64,000 nucleotides of DNA from Streptomyces sp. A3M-1-3 (GCF_024213665.1 NZ_JANAVP010000031.1:1-64000), one strand, 5' to 3'; positions 52,570 to 61,917 are shown, counted from the first letter of the stretch. Numbers and translations are program-made. The notes: generated by a model from the letters alone, not told the origin.

Positions 52570-53744
52570 GCACCGCGACCCACCGCATCCCCCTGTACGA
52601 AGCGGACTTCGCCCAGAATCCGCACGCCGCCTACCAGCGCATGCGCGAGCAGTTCGGCCCTCTGGTCCCCGTGGACCTGGCCCCTGGCGTGCCCGCCACG
52701 CTGGTCGTCGGCTATGAGGAGGCTCGCCGCATCCTCGGCGACCCGCAACGTTTCCCCGCCGACCCGCGCCAGTGGCAGACCTCTGTCCCCGACACCTGCC
52801 CCATCCGGCCGATGATGGAGTGGCGCCCCAACGCCCTGCGCTCGGCCGGTGCCGAGCACGCCCGCTACCGGGCCGCGAACACGGAAGCCCTCGTGGCTGT
52901 CGACCAGCACGCGCTGCGAGCCCACGTCGAACTGGTTGCCGAGCAGACCATCAACGCCTTCAAGGGCAGCGGCAAGGCGGACCTGTTGTCCCAGTACGCC
53001 TGGCCTCTCGCGTTCCAGACGCTCAGCCACCTTCTCGGCTGCCCCGACGAGGTCGGCCACCGGATCGCGGACGGAATGGCGAAGATCTTCGACGGGGTCA
53101 ACGCCTCCATCGGCAACCAGATCATGGCCCAGGCCGTGGCGGACCTCGTCGCCCTGCGCCGCCGAGAGCCGGGCGACGACGTGACCAGCAGGCTCCTCGT
53201 CCATGTCGCCCGGCTGGACGACACCGAGATGGGCCAGCAGCTCATCACCCTGTACGGGGCGGGCATCGAGCCCCTGACCAACCTGATCACGAACACCCTC
53301 CTGGAGATGCTCACCAACAGTGAGTTCTCCGGTGACCTGCACGCTGGCGACGCCTCCGTCCGCGAGGCCCTGGACAGCGTCCTCTATCGCGACCCGCCGC
53401 TCGCGAACTTCGCGATGTCCTACCCGCCCCGCCCGGCCGACATCGGCGGGTACCTGCTGCCCGCCGACCAGCCGGTGGTCGTCAGCTATGCCGCCTGCAA
53501 CAACGACCCTGCTCTGGGAGCCCACCGGCCACTGGGCAACCGGGCCCACCTCGCCTGGGGCGCCGGCCCGCACGGCTGCCCGGCCAGCACGCACGCCTAC
53601 CTCATCGCCGAAACCGCCATCCTCCACGTCCTCGACGCCCTGCCCGAGATGGACCTCGACGGCCACCGCGACGACCTCGTCTGGCGCCCCGGCCCCTTCC
53701 ACCGCTCGCTGGTCGCCCTCCCCGTCACCTTCCCCTCAAGCTGA
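52566..53744 (+). CDS. cvnE: CYP157-like P450 lacking ExxR (CvnE)
   Basis: The 392-residue P450 has the heme-Cys loop WGAGPHGCPAS, with Trp for Phe and Ala for the last Gly. Where other P450s have ExxR in the K helix this protein reads DSVLYRDPP, so the Glu-Arg pair is absent. The I-helix lacks the usual acid-Thr pair (LYGAGIEPLTN). These are the traits of the CYP157 family, reported to lack ExxR and to sit in conservons. Whether it oxidises a substrate or plays a structural role is unclear. GTG 52566 overlaps cvnD. Confidence 0.9.
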   Translation: MSTATHRIPLYEADFAQNPHAAYQRMREQFGPLVPVDLAPGVPATLVVGYEEARRILGDPQRFPADPRQWQTSVPDTCPIRPMMEWRPNALRSAGAEHARYRAANTEALVAVDQHALRAHVELVAEQTINAFKGSGKADLLSQYAWPLAFQTLSHLLGCPDEVGHRIADGMAKIFDGVNASIGNQIMAQAVADLVALRRREPGDDVTSRLLVHVARLDDTEMGQQLITLYGAGIEPLTNLITNTLLEMLTNSEFSGDLHAGDASVREALDSVLYRDPPLANFAMSYPPRPADIGGYLLPADQPVVVSYAACNNDPALGAHRPLGNRAHLAWGAGPHGCPASTHAYLIAETAILHVLDALPEMDLDGHRDDLVWRPGPFHRSLVALPVTFPSS

Positions 53745-53757
53745 AAGAGGCCCCAAC

Positions 53758-54990
53758 GTGTCCGAACGGCAGATACTCGTCCTTGACCCCACCGGATCCG
53801 ACCCGGACGCCGAACACCAGGCCCTGCGCGAGCGCGGCTCCGCCACTCTCGTGGACATCCTCGGCGTGCGCGCCTGGTCCGTCTCCGACCCGGCCCTCCT
53901 TAAGCAGCTTCTGACCAGCAAGGACGTCTCCAAGGACGGCCGCGCCCACTGGCCGGCCTTCGCCGAGACGGTCCCCACCTGGCCGCTGGCCCTGTGGGTG
54001 GCGGTGGAGAACATGTTCACCGCCTACGGCGGCAACCACAGCCGCCTGCGGCGCATGGTCGCCCCCGCCCTCTCGGCCCGCCGTACCGCCGCCCTCCAGG
54101 CGGACATCGAGATCCTCGTGAACGGCATCCTCGACGACCTCGACGACCTCCCGGCCGATGAGGTGGCCGACCTGCGCGAGCACCTCGCCTACCCGCTCCC
54201 GATCGCCGTCATCGGCAAGCTCATGGGCGTCCCCGCCGGCCGGCGCACCGAGTTCCGCACCGTGGTGGACAACGTATTCGCCACCCACCTCTCCGCCGAG
54301 GAACAAGCCGCGAACACCGCCACCCTGTACGGCCTGCTGGACGCCCTGATCGAGATCAAGCGCACCGAGCCCGGCGAGGACATGACCTCGCTGCTGATCG
54401 CCGCCCACGACGAGGAGGGCGACGGCTCCGCCCTCAGCGACGCCGAGCTGCGCGACACGCTCCTGCTGATGATCAGCGCCGGGTACGAGACCACCGTCAA
54501 CGTCATCGACCAGGCCATCACCACCCTGCTCTCCGAGCCAGAGCAGCTGGCGCACGTCCGGGACGGCCGTTGCACCTGGGAGGGCGTAGTCGAGGAGACC
54601 CTGCGCCACCAGCCCGCGGTCAAGCACCTTCCCCTGCGCTATGCCCGCACCGACATCGCCCTCCCGGACGGGCAGACGATCAAGACCGGCGAGGCGATCC
54701 TCGCCTCCTACGCCGCCGCCAACCGGCACCCCGACTGGCACGAGGACGCCGACCGCTTCGACGCCACCCGCCCCAGCAAGGAACACCTCGCCTTCGGACA
54801 CGGCGTCCACTTCTGCCTCGGCGCCCCACTCGCCCGCCTCGAAGTCGCCACCGCCCTGCGCCTGCTCTTCGAACGCTTCCCCGACGCCCAACTCGCCATG
54901 GACAGGCCCGATCTGAAGAGGCTGCCGAGCCTGATCAGCAACGGACACACCGCCGTCCCCGTGCGCCTGCGACCGACGTCGAGCCGCTGA
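53758..54990 (+). CDS. CYP154-like cytochrome P450
   Basis: The 410-residue P450 has all normal motifs: I-helix ISAGYETTVNV, K-helix EETLRHQP (ExxR), and heme loop FGHGVHFCLGAPLAR. CYP154-type enzymes commonly follow CYP157 in conservons and hydroxylate polycyclic or small aromatic substrates. It starts at GTG 53758, 13 bases after the CYP157-like gene, and would receive electrons from ferredoxins encoded elsewhere. It may act on the product of the downstream operon. Confidence 0.92.
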   Translation: MSERQILVLDPTGSDPDAEHQALRERGSATLVDILGVRAWSVSDPALLKQLLTSKDVSKDGRAHWPAFAETVPTWPLALWVAVENMFTAYGGNHSRLRRMVAPALSARRTAALQADIEILVNGILDDLDDLPADEVADLREHLAYPLPIAVIGKLMGVPAGRRTEFRTVVDNVFATHLSAEEQAANTATLYGLLDALIEIKRTEPGEDMTSLLIAAHDEEGDGSALSDAELRDTLLLMISAGYETTVNVIDQAITTLLSEPEQLAHVRDGRCTWEGVVEETLRHQPAVKHLPLRYARTDIALPDGQTIKTGEAILASYAAANRHPDWHEDADRFDATRPSKEHLAFGHGVHFCLGAPLARLEVATALRLLFERFPDAQLAMDRPDLKRLPSLISNGHTAVPVRLRPTSSR

Positions 54991-55014
54991 CCGATACCGA
55001 CGAGGAAGACCACC

Positions 55015-55494
55015 ATGACCGCCCCCGCCCCGACCACACCGCTCACCCCGGCCGAACGGCGCATCGCCCAGCATGTGGTGAACGGCCTGCCAACAGGCCA
55101 GATCGCCGACACCGAGACCCTGTCGCACCACACGGTCCGCGCCCACATGGTCTCCCTGCGCAGGAAGCTGCACTGCCCCGAACGCTGCTCCCTCGCCGTC
55201 ATCACCCATCGTCTGCTCAGCGCAAACGAGGCCACGGCCCCGGCGCCGGACACGCCGGCCCCCGACTTGAACACCGAGCAGACGAACCTGCTGAAGGCCG
55301 TCGCCGAGCACACCAAGCCGCTCGACATCGCGCGCGGCGCCAATATGGCGCCGGCGGACCTCCGCGCGGCGCTCGTCCAGCTGCTCGCCGATACAGGGGC
55401 ACCGGACACCACCCGGCTGGTCGCCTGGGCCCACGGCTGGAACCTGCTGAACGCCCAGCAGACCAGCACGGTGCGGAGCGGAGCGAGCAAGTGA
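55015..55494 (+). CDS. LuxR-type HTH protein with duplicated HTH-like units
   Basis: The 159-residue protein has no receiver domain. Residues 8-65 are a LuxR/GerE-type helix-turn-helix (LTPAERRIAQHVVNGLPTGQIADTETLSHHTVRAHMVSLRRKL). Residues about 85-145 form a second, more degenerate unit (LNTEQTNLLKAVAEHTKPLDIARGANMAPADLRAAL). It stands directly after the conservon P450s and before the HAD gene, which it overlaps by GTGA. It is a candidate regulator of the downstream operon. Confidence 0.8.
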   Translation: MTAPAPTTPLTPAERRIAQHVVNGLPTGQIADTETLSHHTVRAHMVSLRRKLHCPERCSLAVITHRLLSANEATAPAPDTPAPDLNTEQTNLLKAVAEHTKPLDIARGANMAPADLRAALVQLLADTGAPDTTRLVAWAHGWNLLNAQQTSTVRSGASK

Positions 55495-56303
55495 CCATGT
55501 CACCCGTTCCCACGACCGCCGAGCAGACGACCAACGCACCGACCGCACCCTTGACGCCGACCTTGCAGCGTGTCGCCCAGCACTCCGTGGACGGCCTCAC
55601 CCCCGCGGCCGGAGTGCCTTCGCCCAAACCGTCGGCACTCCAGCCTCCCGATGCTGAACGGGCGCTTCTTCTTGACCTGGACGGTGTCCTACTGGACACG
55701 CGGCCGGTGATGCGCGAGGCGTGGAGGAAGGTCCAGGAAGACCACCACCTCGATATCCCGTTCGCCGCGTACGAAGCCCACCTGGGGCGGGAGTTCAGCG
55801 ACATCATGGAGCGGCTCGGTGTCGTCGACGCCGACGGCGTCCACCGAACCTACGGAGCCGCCTCGACCGCCGCAGCGCATTTGGCCCAGGAGTTCATCGG
55901 GATCACGGACGTCCTGCACGCGTTCGTGGCGGCTGGCTGGCGGCTTGGAGTCGTGACCTCCAAGCACGTCGACCGGGCCGGGCCCCTCCTGGCGCAGCTT
56001 GGTTGCCCCTTCGGCACCGTGCGGACACCCACGGGTTCCGGGCGGTCAAAGCCGGCACCGGACCCTCTCCTCCTCGCGTTGGTGGAACTCGGAGTCGATC
56101 CTGCATCGGCCGTATACATCGGGGACATGCCGGTGGACCGGGAGGCAGCAACTCGTGCCGGCGTCCCCTACATTCATGCCGCCTGGGGGTACGGCGAGCC
56201 CGGCTCTCCTGCTGTAGCGGTCGCCCAGTCCCCAACCGACCTGCTCGCCCTCCTCCACCAGGCCACGGCGTGCACTCCCTTTGTCGAAGGGAGCCTGGTG
56301 TGA
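55491..56303 (+). CDS. HAD-family phosphatase with HTH-derived N-terminus
   Basis: Residues from about 57 form a HAD hydrolase of the phosphoglycolate-phosphatase/beta-phosphoglucomutase type: DLDGVLLDT (motif I), VVTSKH (II), GRSKPAPDP (III) and YIGDMPVDREAA (IV). The first 45 residues instead match the N-terminus of the preceding LuxR-type protein: TAPLTPTLQRVAQHSVDGL here against TTPLTPAERRIAQHVVNGL there, so the 5' end looks like a partial duplication. GTG 55491 or ATG 55497 may start it. The substrate is probably a phosphorylated sugar or nucleotide. Confidence 0.86.
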   Translation: MTMSPVPTTAEQTTNAPTAPLTPTLQRVAQHSVDGLTPAAGVPSPKPSALQPPDAERALLLDLDGVLLDTRPVMREAWRKVQEDHHLDIPFAAYEAHLGREFSDIMERLGVVDADGVHRTYGAASTAAAHLAQEFIGITDVLHAFVAAGWRLGVVTSKHVDRAGPLLAQLGCPFGTVRTPTGSGRSKPAPDPLLLALVELGVDPASAVYIGDMPVDREAATRAGVPYIHAAWGYGEPGSPAVAVAQSPTDLLALLHQATACTPFVEGSLV

Positions 56304-58147
56304 CCACCTCGGCATTCGGAGACTTGGGCCTTGTCCGAGGAGAAGACGGCAACCGGCCCGCCTGGGTCCTCGTCGGCGCCGGCCGCTTCGACCTCGCCAA
56401 CTCCCCCCGCATCAGAACACGCGACCTGGAGGAGCTACCGCTCAACCAGCAGGACCTCCGCTCGTTGACCGAACACGTCATGGCCGCCCTGCACGAGTAC
56501 AGCGGCGGCCGAGCCCACACGCCAGGCGGAGCTGACTGGCTCCACGTCCAGCACGTACCGGTCCGCCGACTGGTCACGCAGGTCCTGCGGAAACTGCTGG
56601 CACTGAGCCTCTGGGAGCCATTCGTCACCGCACCCGGACCCATCACCCCGGTGCCGTACGAAGGTCTCGTCGGTGTGCGGCCGAGCAGCTCTCAGGAGTA
56701 CCGCACCTACACGGTCACCTGGTCGGGCATTGCCTATCTGCTCGGCGGCACAGCGGCACACAATCCGCCGCACACTGCTGAGTTGAGCACGCTCTTACCC
56801 GCCGACGTGGCTATCACCGAGCCGCCCCCGCTCCCCACGGGCCTGCAACGGGGCGGAGTCGTGGCCCTTTCTTGGTCGTCCCGTCACGCCGAGACCCTGA
56901 TGCCGGTTCTTCGGGAGTTGGCGCGCAAGGGGCACGACAGCGTGCTCATCGACCTCGCCACTGATCCCGGTCAGCGCTGCTTGGCCGAGGGCAGCGAGAG
57001 CGTGCGGGTGTGTCCTGCACCGGTTGGGCTCTTCCGGCGGTCAGGCGAGGCGGACGGACTGCGTCCCGCGGATGACGACCGGACCGTCGAGGTCGGTCCG
57101 CACGCGATCCGCCTGTCCCGCCTCGTCCGGTTGTTGTCCACGCTGCTGGCGATGAGCGGCGGCTGCACGCAGCCATCCTGGCCTGCTCTGGTCCAGGCGG
57201 AGAACTGGCTGGGCCACGTTCTGAGCGCCGTTCGTCCGCACTCCGTCGTCCTCAGCAACGACACAAGTCCGCTCGGGGCGTTGGCGATTCACCTTGCTGA
57301 TCGGCACGACTCCAACACGGTGCACGTCCAGCACGGCGCCTGGACGGAAGAGTCCGTCGCGTGGCCCGCCCTCCACAGCCGGGACGTGGTCGTGATGGGC
57401 GAGCGCGACCATCCGCTCGCCCTCGCCTGGGCCAAGCACCCGAAGAGTGAGGTGCACGTCCTGGGGCAGCCCCGCTTCGATGCCCTGGCCGCTTTGGGCC
57501 GTGGGGCACAGCGCCGGTACCTGGAAAAGCTGTTGTCGGTCGGCACACGGCGTGCCCCGTCAAAGATCGCCCTATGGGCCTGCCAGCCCTTCCGGCCCGA
57601 GCATCTCGCCCGCCAGGCCGAACTCCTCCTCGGCGGGCTGCGGTCGGCCGGCCCGGACTGGGGACTGGTCATCGCTCCGCATCCGGCGCAGCGCGACAGC
57701 GTGTTCGCCCCGCTTCTTGAGCAGGCGACCGGTCTTCCGGCGGCCGTCGCCGACACTCGGGTTGGAGCACGCGGGTGCCTGGCCGGCGCGGATGTGGTCG
57801 CGAGCGCCTACTCGACATGCGGCATCGAAGCCGCGCTGCTGGGCGTGCCCGTCCTTGAACTTGCCGCCCCGGGCGAACGGACCCTCGGCCTGGCCGACCA
57901 CGGCATCGCGCAACGGTGTGGCTCCGCAAACGAAGTCGGCATCGCCCTCGCGGAGCTGCCCCGCTCTCGCCAGCCGGCCGGAGCCGCCGATTCGGTGTGC
58001 CGGTGGCGCGGCGACAGCGCCGCCCAGGTCGCCCGCCTCATCGATCACCGCGCCACGCACCCCGAGCTGCCCTTTGACCCCCTTCACGACGATGCCCGCA
58101 GCACGCCGCCCGTGCCTGAGCAGGGCGAAGGAGTCCCAGCCTCATGA
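56300..58147 (+). CDS. GT-B-like glycosyltransferase or epimerase-fold protein
   Basis: The 615-residue protein begins at GTG 56300 (GTGA overlap) and ends by an ATGA overlap with the next gene. Its C-terminal third reads as a GT-B donor domain: VHVLGQPRFDALAALGRG, GLVIAPHPAQRDSVF and VVASAYSTCGIEAALLGVPVLELAAPGER. This resembles UDP-GlcNAc 2-epimerase and polysialyltransferase-like folds. The N-terminal 180 residues are unlike any family I recognise. A sugar-transfer role in this operon is inferred; no metal-binding DxD is evident. Confidence 0.65.
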   Translation: MTTSAFGDLGLVRGEDGNRPAWVLVGAGRFDLANSPRIRTRDLEELPLNQQDLRSLTEHVMAALHEYSGGRAHTPGGADWLHVQHVPVRRLVTQVLRKLLALSLWEPFVTAPGPITPVPYEGLVGVRPSSSQEYRTYTVTWSGIAYLLGGTAAHNPPHTAELSTLLPADVAITEPPPLPTGLQRGGVVALSWSSRHAETLMPVLRELARKGHDSVLIDLATDPGQRCLAEGSESVRVCPAPVGLFRRSGEADGLRPADDDRTVEVGPHAIRLSRLVRLLSTLLAMSGGCTQPSWPALVQAENWLGHVLSAVRPHSVVLSNDTSPLGALAIHLADRHDSNTVHVQHGAWTEESVAWPALHSRDVVVMGERDHPLALAWAKHPKSEVHVLGQPRFDALAALGRGAQRRYLEKLLSVGTRRAPSKIALWACQPFRPEHLARQAELLLGGLRSAGPDWGLVIAPHPAQRDSVFAPLLEQATGLPAAVADTRVGARGCLAGADVVASAYSTCGIEAALLGVPVLELAAPGERTLGLADHGIAQRCGSANEVGIALAELPRSRQPAGAADSVCRWRGDSAAQVARLIDHRATHPELPFDPLHDDARSTPPVPEQGEGVPAS

Positions 58148-59100
58148 CCCATCTGACCACCGACAACATCGGCGAGTTGTTCTCCGGAGCCGTCACGCTG
58201 ACGAAGTCGGGCGATAAGGTCAGCCCGCGCGGCATGCCCACGCGGGAAGTCCGCGACGTCCATTTGCTGCTCACGCAGCCGCGGGCCCGCCTGCTGTACG
58301 CGCCGCCGGCCAGGATCCTGAACCCGGCGTTCGCCGTGGCCGAGAGCGTCTGGCACCTGTCCGGCTCGGACGATCCGTGGATCTTCGACTACAACACGCG
58401 GCTCCGGCAGTACGCCGATGACGGGGTGCTGCTCGGCGCGTACGGCCCCAGGATGCGGAACTGGGCCGGCAAGGTCGATCAGCTCAGCCGTGTCGTGGAG
58501 ATCCTCAAGGAGGACCCCGACTCCCGCCGTGCCCTGATCCAGCTCTACGACCCGGTTCAGGACGCCGCCGGGCACAAGGACGTGCCCTGCACCCTCGGCT
58601 TCCGCTTCCATCTGCGTGCTGGCCGGCTGCACATGGCAACCATGATGCGGGGCCAGGACGTGTGGATCGGCATGCCGTACGACGTCTTCTTCTACACCGT
58701 CCTGCACGAGCTGGTCGCCGGATGGCTCGACGCGGAGCTGGGCGAGTTCCACCTGTACGTGGGGTCGCTGCACATCTACGAGGAGCACCTCGACCAGTCC
58801 GAGCAGCTGGCCTCGCTCACGGCGAGCCCCGTCATGCCCGACCTGCGGACACGGTGGAACGGCTTCGCCGGTCTGCTCGATCAGGTCGCGGCCCGGGACG
58901 TGACCGGCCACCCCGGCTGGGACACGATGGCCGGGACGCTGCGCAGCTACCGGCTGTGGAAGGACGGACAGCACCAGCAGGCGTGGCGCGTGGCCGACGG
59001 CATCGACGGCCCCCTCGGCCAGGCCCTCACCGCCTGGTACGGCGAGCTGAAACGACGCTCCCGCCAGCCCGCGGCTGCGACGACGGCCGGGGCGAGGTGA
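58144..59100 (+). CDS. Thymidylate-synthase-like nucleotide hydroxymethylase
   Basis: The 318-residue protein has the complete thymidylate synthase core: ESVWHLSG (E67), YGPRMRNW, SRRALIQLYDP (R128, R129), nucleophile Cys149 in DVPCTLGFRF, R169 and D172 in MMRGQDVWIGM, and H210/Y212 in SLHIYEEHLDQ. Where dUMP enzymes have Asn (GLPFN) this protein has Asp180 (GMPYD). The same exchange is known in T4 dCMP hydroxymethylase and switches preference from uracil to cytosine. I therefore predict (d)CMP hydroxymethylation or methylation. It overlaps both neighbours by four bases. Confidence 0.82.
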   Translation: MTHLTTDNIGELFSGAVTLTKSGDKVSPRGMPTREVRDVHLLLTQPRARLLYAPPARILNPAFAVAESVWHLSGSDDPWIFDYNTRLRQYADDGVLLGAYGPRMRNWAGKVDQLSRVVEILKEDPDSRRALIQLYDPVQDAAGHKDVPCTLGFRFHLRAGRLHMATMMRGQDVWIGMPYDVFFYTVLHELVAGWLDAELGEFHLYVGSLHIYEEHLDQSEQLASLTASPVMPDLRTRWNGFAGLLDQVAARDVTGHPGWDTMAGTLRSYRLWKDGQHQQAWRVADGIDGPLGQALTAWYGELKRRSRQPAAATTAGAR

Positions 59101-60826
59101 CGGCCGCCGTGAAGCGCACTCCCTCGGTCATCCTCGGCCTGTGCTCCTACACCCACGACTCGTCGGCAGCTCTCCTGGTCGACGGCGAACTCATCGGCTT
59201 CGTCGAGGAGGAGCGCCTCTCCGAGCAGAAGCACACCAAGCTCTACCCCGCTCATGCTGCGGACTGGCTGCTCGGCCGGGCCAAGCTCACCTCAGCCGAC
59301 GTGGACACCGTCGCCTACAACTTCCAGCCCGCCCGCTACCTCGCCGAATCGCCCGCCGCCCTGCGCATGGCGCTCTCCCCGACAACTCGTGACCGGGCGT
59401 TCGCCCGAGCGCACGGGTTCGCCAAGGTGGCCGTGCGCACCCAGCGGCGCCTGCGGCTGATCGGCCGGCAGTTCCCCGCCGCCCGTGTCACCCCCGTGCT
59501 GCATCACCGCGCCCACCAGCTCACGGCCTTCGCCGCCTCGGGCTGGGACGAAGCCGCCGTGCTCGTGGTCGACAGCCTCGGCGAGCGGCAGACCACCACC
59601 ATCGCCCGCTGCCACGACACGCTCCGTCCCCGCGCGCAGACCCTGGAGGCGATCAACGACCCAGCCTCCCTGGGGTACGTGTACGGCGCCGTCACCGAGC
59701 ACCTGGGCTGGCGCCGAGGCGACGAGGAGGGCACCGTGATGGCGCTGGCCGCCCTCGGCGACCCCGCCCGCTTCCGCTCCCTCTTCACCCAGGCCGTCCA
59801 CACGACCGCAGCCGGCTTCCGCATCAACCCCGCCTACTTCCCCACGCGCACCCTCACGTCGGGATACGAGCGGACGTCCCGCCGCTTCGTCACCGAGACC
59901 TGCCCCGAACGGCACCCGGGCGAGCCCCTGGCCGACGTCCACCGGGACCTGGCGGCGGCTCTCCAGGAGCGGACCGAGCAGGTCATGGTGCACCTGGCCC
60001 GCCGCGCTCGCGTGCTCACCGGCTCCCGACGCCTGTGCGTGGGAGGCGGTGTCGCCACGAACTGCGTGAGCATCGGCCGGATCATCGAGGCCGGCATCTT
60101 CGACGAGGTCTTCGTGCCTCCTGCGCCTGGTGACGCCGGTACCGCGATCGGCGCCGCCCTCGCCGTGCATGTCGGCGGACGCAGCCCGCGACCGGTGGCC
60201 GGCGTCGCCCGCACCTGCTACCTCGGCCCGTCCTACGAGGACCAGGCCCTCGACCTCACACCCTGGCCCGGCCTTCACCAGAAGACCCTGGGCGTCGAAA
60301 CCGCAGAGTTCCTCGCCGACCAGCTGGCCCACGGCACGATCGTCGCCTGTTCCAGGGGGCCGTCGAAGCCGGGCCGCGCGCCCTGGGCAACCGTTCGATC
60401 CTCGCCTCCCCGCTGGAGCCCGGCGTCGTCGAGCGGCTGAACGCCACCGTGAAGTTCCGCGAGCCGTTCCGGCCCTTCGCCCCCATGGTCCTGGCCGAGC
60501 GCGCCGGCGAGTTCTTCACCCTCGGCCAGCAGGCGCCGTACATGTCCATGGCCTCCGGCGTGACGGACAAAACGCGCGAGCGTGTGCCGGCCATCGTCCA
60601 CGCCAACGGCACCTCCCGTCTCCAGACCGTCACCAAGGCGCAGAACCCGTTCATGCACGAGGTGCTGACTGCCTTCGCCCGCCGTACCGGCGTGCCCGTA
60701 CTGATCAACACCTCCCTCAACGTCAAGGGCAAGCCGATCTGCGGGACACCGGAAATGGCCCTCGACTGCCTGGCCGACTCCGGTCTCGACGCCCTGCTGC
60801 TCGAAGGGCGGTGGATCACCAAGTGA
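59097..60826 (+). CDS. NodU/CmcH-type O-carbamoyltransferase, one apparent frameshift
   Basis: The N-terminal YrdC-Gcp-like domain has LGLCSYTHDSSAALLVDGELIGFVEEERLSEQKHTKLYP, LHHRAHQLTAFAASG (metal/ATP histidines) and GGGVATNCVS. It reads in one frame until GTIVAC (60350). The C-terminal carbamoyltransferase signature (GPRALGNRSILASPLEPGVV, FRPFAPMVLAERAGEFF, LINTSLNVKG) follows in another frame; one extra T after 60350 would join them. GTG 59097 overlaps the previous stop. The enzyme transfers carbamoyl phosphate via carbamoyl-AMP to a hydroxyl group. It is either truncated in this strain or a sequence error. Confidence 0.82.
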
Positions 60827-61875
60827 AGATCGGATACAGCTTCTGGGGCTTTCTCGGCAGCGGCATCACCGACACCCCGGACGGCGGGCGCAGCCATCGT
60901 CGCCCCTTCATTGATGCGCTCCTCGACCGCGGGCACGACATCGTGTTCCTGCAAGCCGACCGGGATCGCCTCGAAGCCGGCGACGACCTCGGCAGCAAGT
61001 ACATCTTCGATGGCGGATTCCCCGACATCGGCGCCCTGTTCCTGGAGTGGCGCTGGGCGATCCCCGGCCGCAACACGACCGCGTGCGGCACGGAGGGCCA
61101 CACCTGCGACCTTCACCGCCAGGCCCAGCTCATCAACCACTACACCGTGCGGCACCAGACACCCACGGTGATCTGGGACAAGGACCGCACCCTGCGAGCG
61201 GAGAGCGTGTGGCGGCGCACGGCACACGCCGTGGTCTGCGAGGCCGCTCTCGCCCCGACCCCGGGAGCACGCTCCCTGCTCTTCCCTGTTGCCGAGGATC
61301 TTCTCGATCACTCGGACCCCGCCGCGCTCGCCGCCCGTCCCCGGGATCTCGTGCTCGGCTACGTCGGCAATCAGTACGACCGCGACGAGCCCTTCGACCG
61401 CTTCTTCGCGCCGGCCGCCGCCCGCTTCGAGCACGTGGTCGCCGGGAAGTGGACGAAGACCGACCGCTGGCCGCACGTGCACTTCCTTGGGCGCGTCCCG
61501 TTCGAAGCCGCGACCGCCGTGTACAGCCGTTCACTGGCCACGGTTCTCATGCTGCCGGAGCGGTACGCCGCCGCCGGACAGATGACGCAGCGCATCTTCG
61601 AGGCGGTGCTGGCCGGATGCCTGCCCCTGGCCCCGGCCGACATCCTCTACGTCGAGCGTTTCGTGCCGGCCGAGCTGATCGTGCGCTCTGGTAGCGAGGT
61701 GACCGAGCGGCTCTCCCACCTGCGCTCGATCGCAGGCACTCAGCAGCATGCGGACCTGATCACCGCGTGCGTGGACCGTCTGCGCCTGTTCGGCCTGAGC
61801 AGACAGGTCGACACCCTGGAGTCCGTCTTGCACCAGCTCGTCCAGCCCGCCGCGACCGAGCGGGGTGCGGCCTGA
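60823..61875 (+). CDS. CgeB-like glycosyltransferase
   Basis: The 350-residue protein starts at GTG 60823 (GTGA overlap). It has a GT-B-like pattern: MKIGYSFWGFLGSG-type N-terminus (here KIGYSFWGFLGSG), LGYVGNQYDRDEPFDRFF in the centre, VHFLGRVPFEAATAVYSRSLATVLMLPERYAAAGQMTQRIFEAVLAGCLPLAP. The last segment resembles the donor-binding end of CgeB/DUF3880 glycosyltransferases. It is the second possible sugar transferase in the operon and probably decorates the hydroxymethyl product or its sugar. Confidence 0.75.
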   Translation: MKIGYSFWGFLGSGITDTPDGGRSHRRPFIDALLDRGHDIVFLQADRDRLEAGDDLGSKYIFDGGFPDIGALFLEWRWAIPGRNTTACGTEGHTCDLHRQAQLINHYTVRHQTPTVIWDKDRTLRAESVWRRTAHAVVCEAALAPTPGARSLLFPVAEDLLDHSDPAALAARPRDLVLGYVGNQYDRDEPFDRFFAPAAARFEHVVAGKWTKTDRWPHVHFLGRVPFEAATAVYSRSLATVLMLPERYAAAGQMTQRIFEAVLAGCLPLAPADILYVERFVPAELIVRSGSEVTERLSHLRSIAGTQQHADLITACVDRLRLFGLSRQVDTLESVLHQLVQPAATERGAA

Positions 61876-61917
61876 TGCAGACCTCCCGACAGGCCGAGGC
61901 GCCTGGATCATCCGAAC

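Noticed and set aside
60340..60360. Programmed frameshift in the carbamoyltransferase
   Set aside because: There is no clear slippery heptamer or downstream stem; a missing base is simpler.
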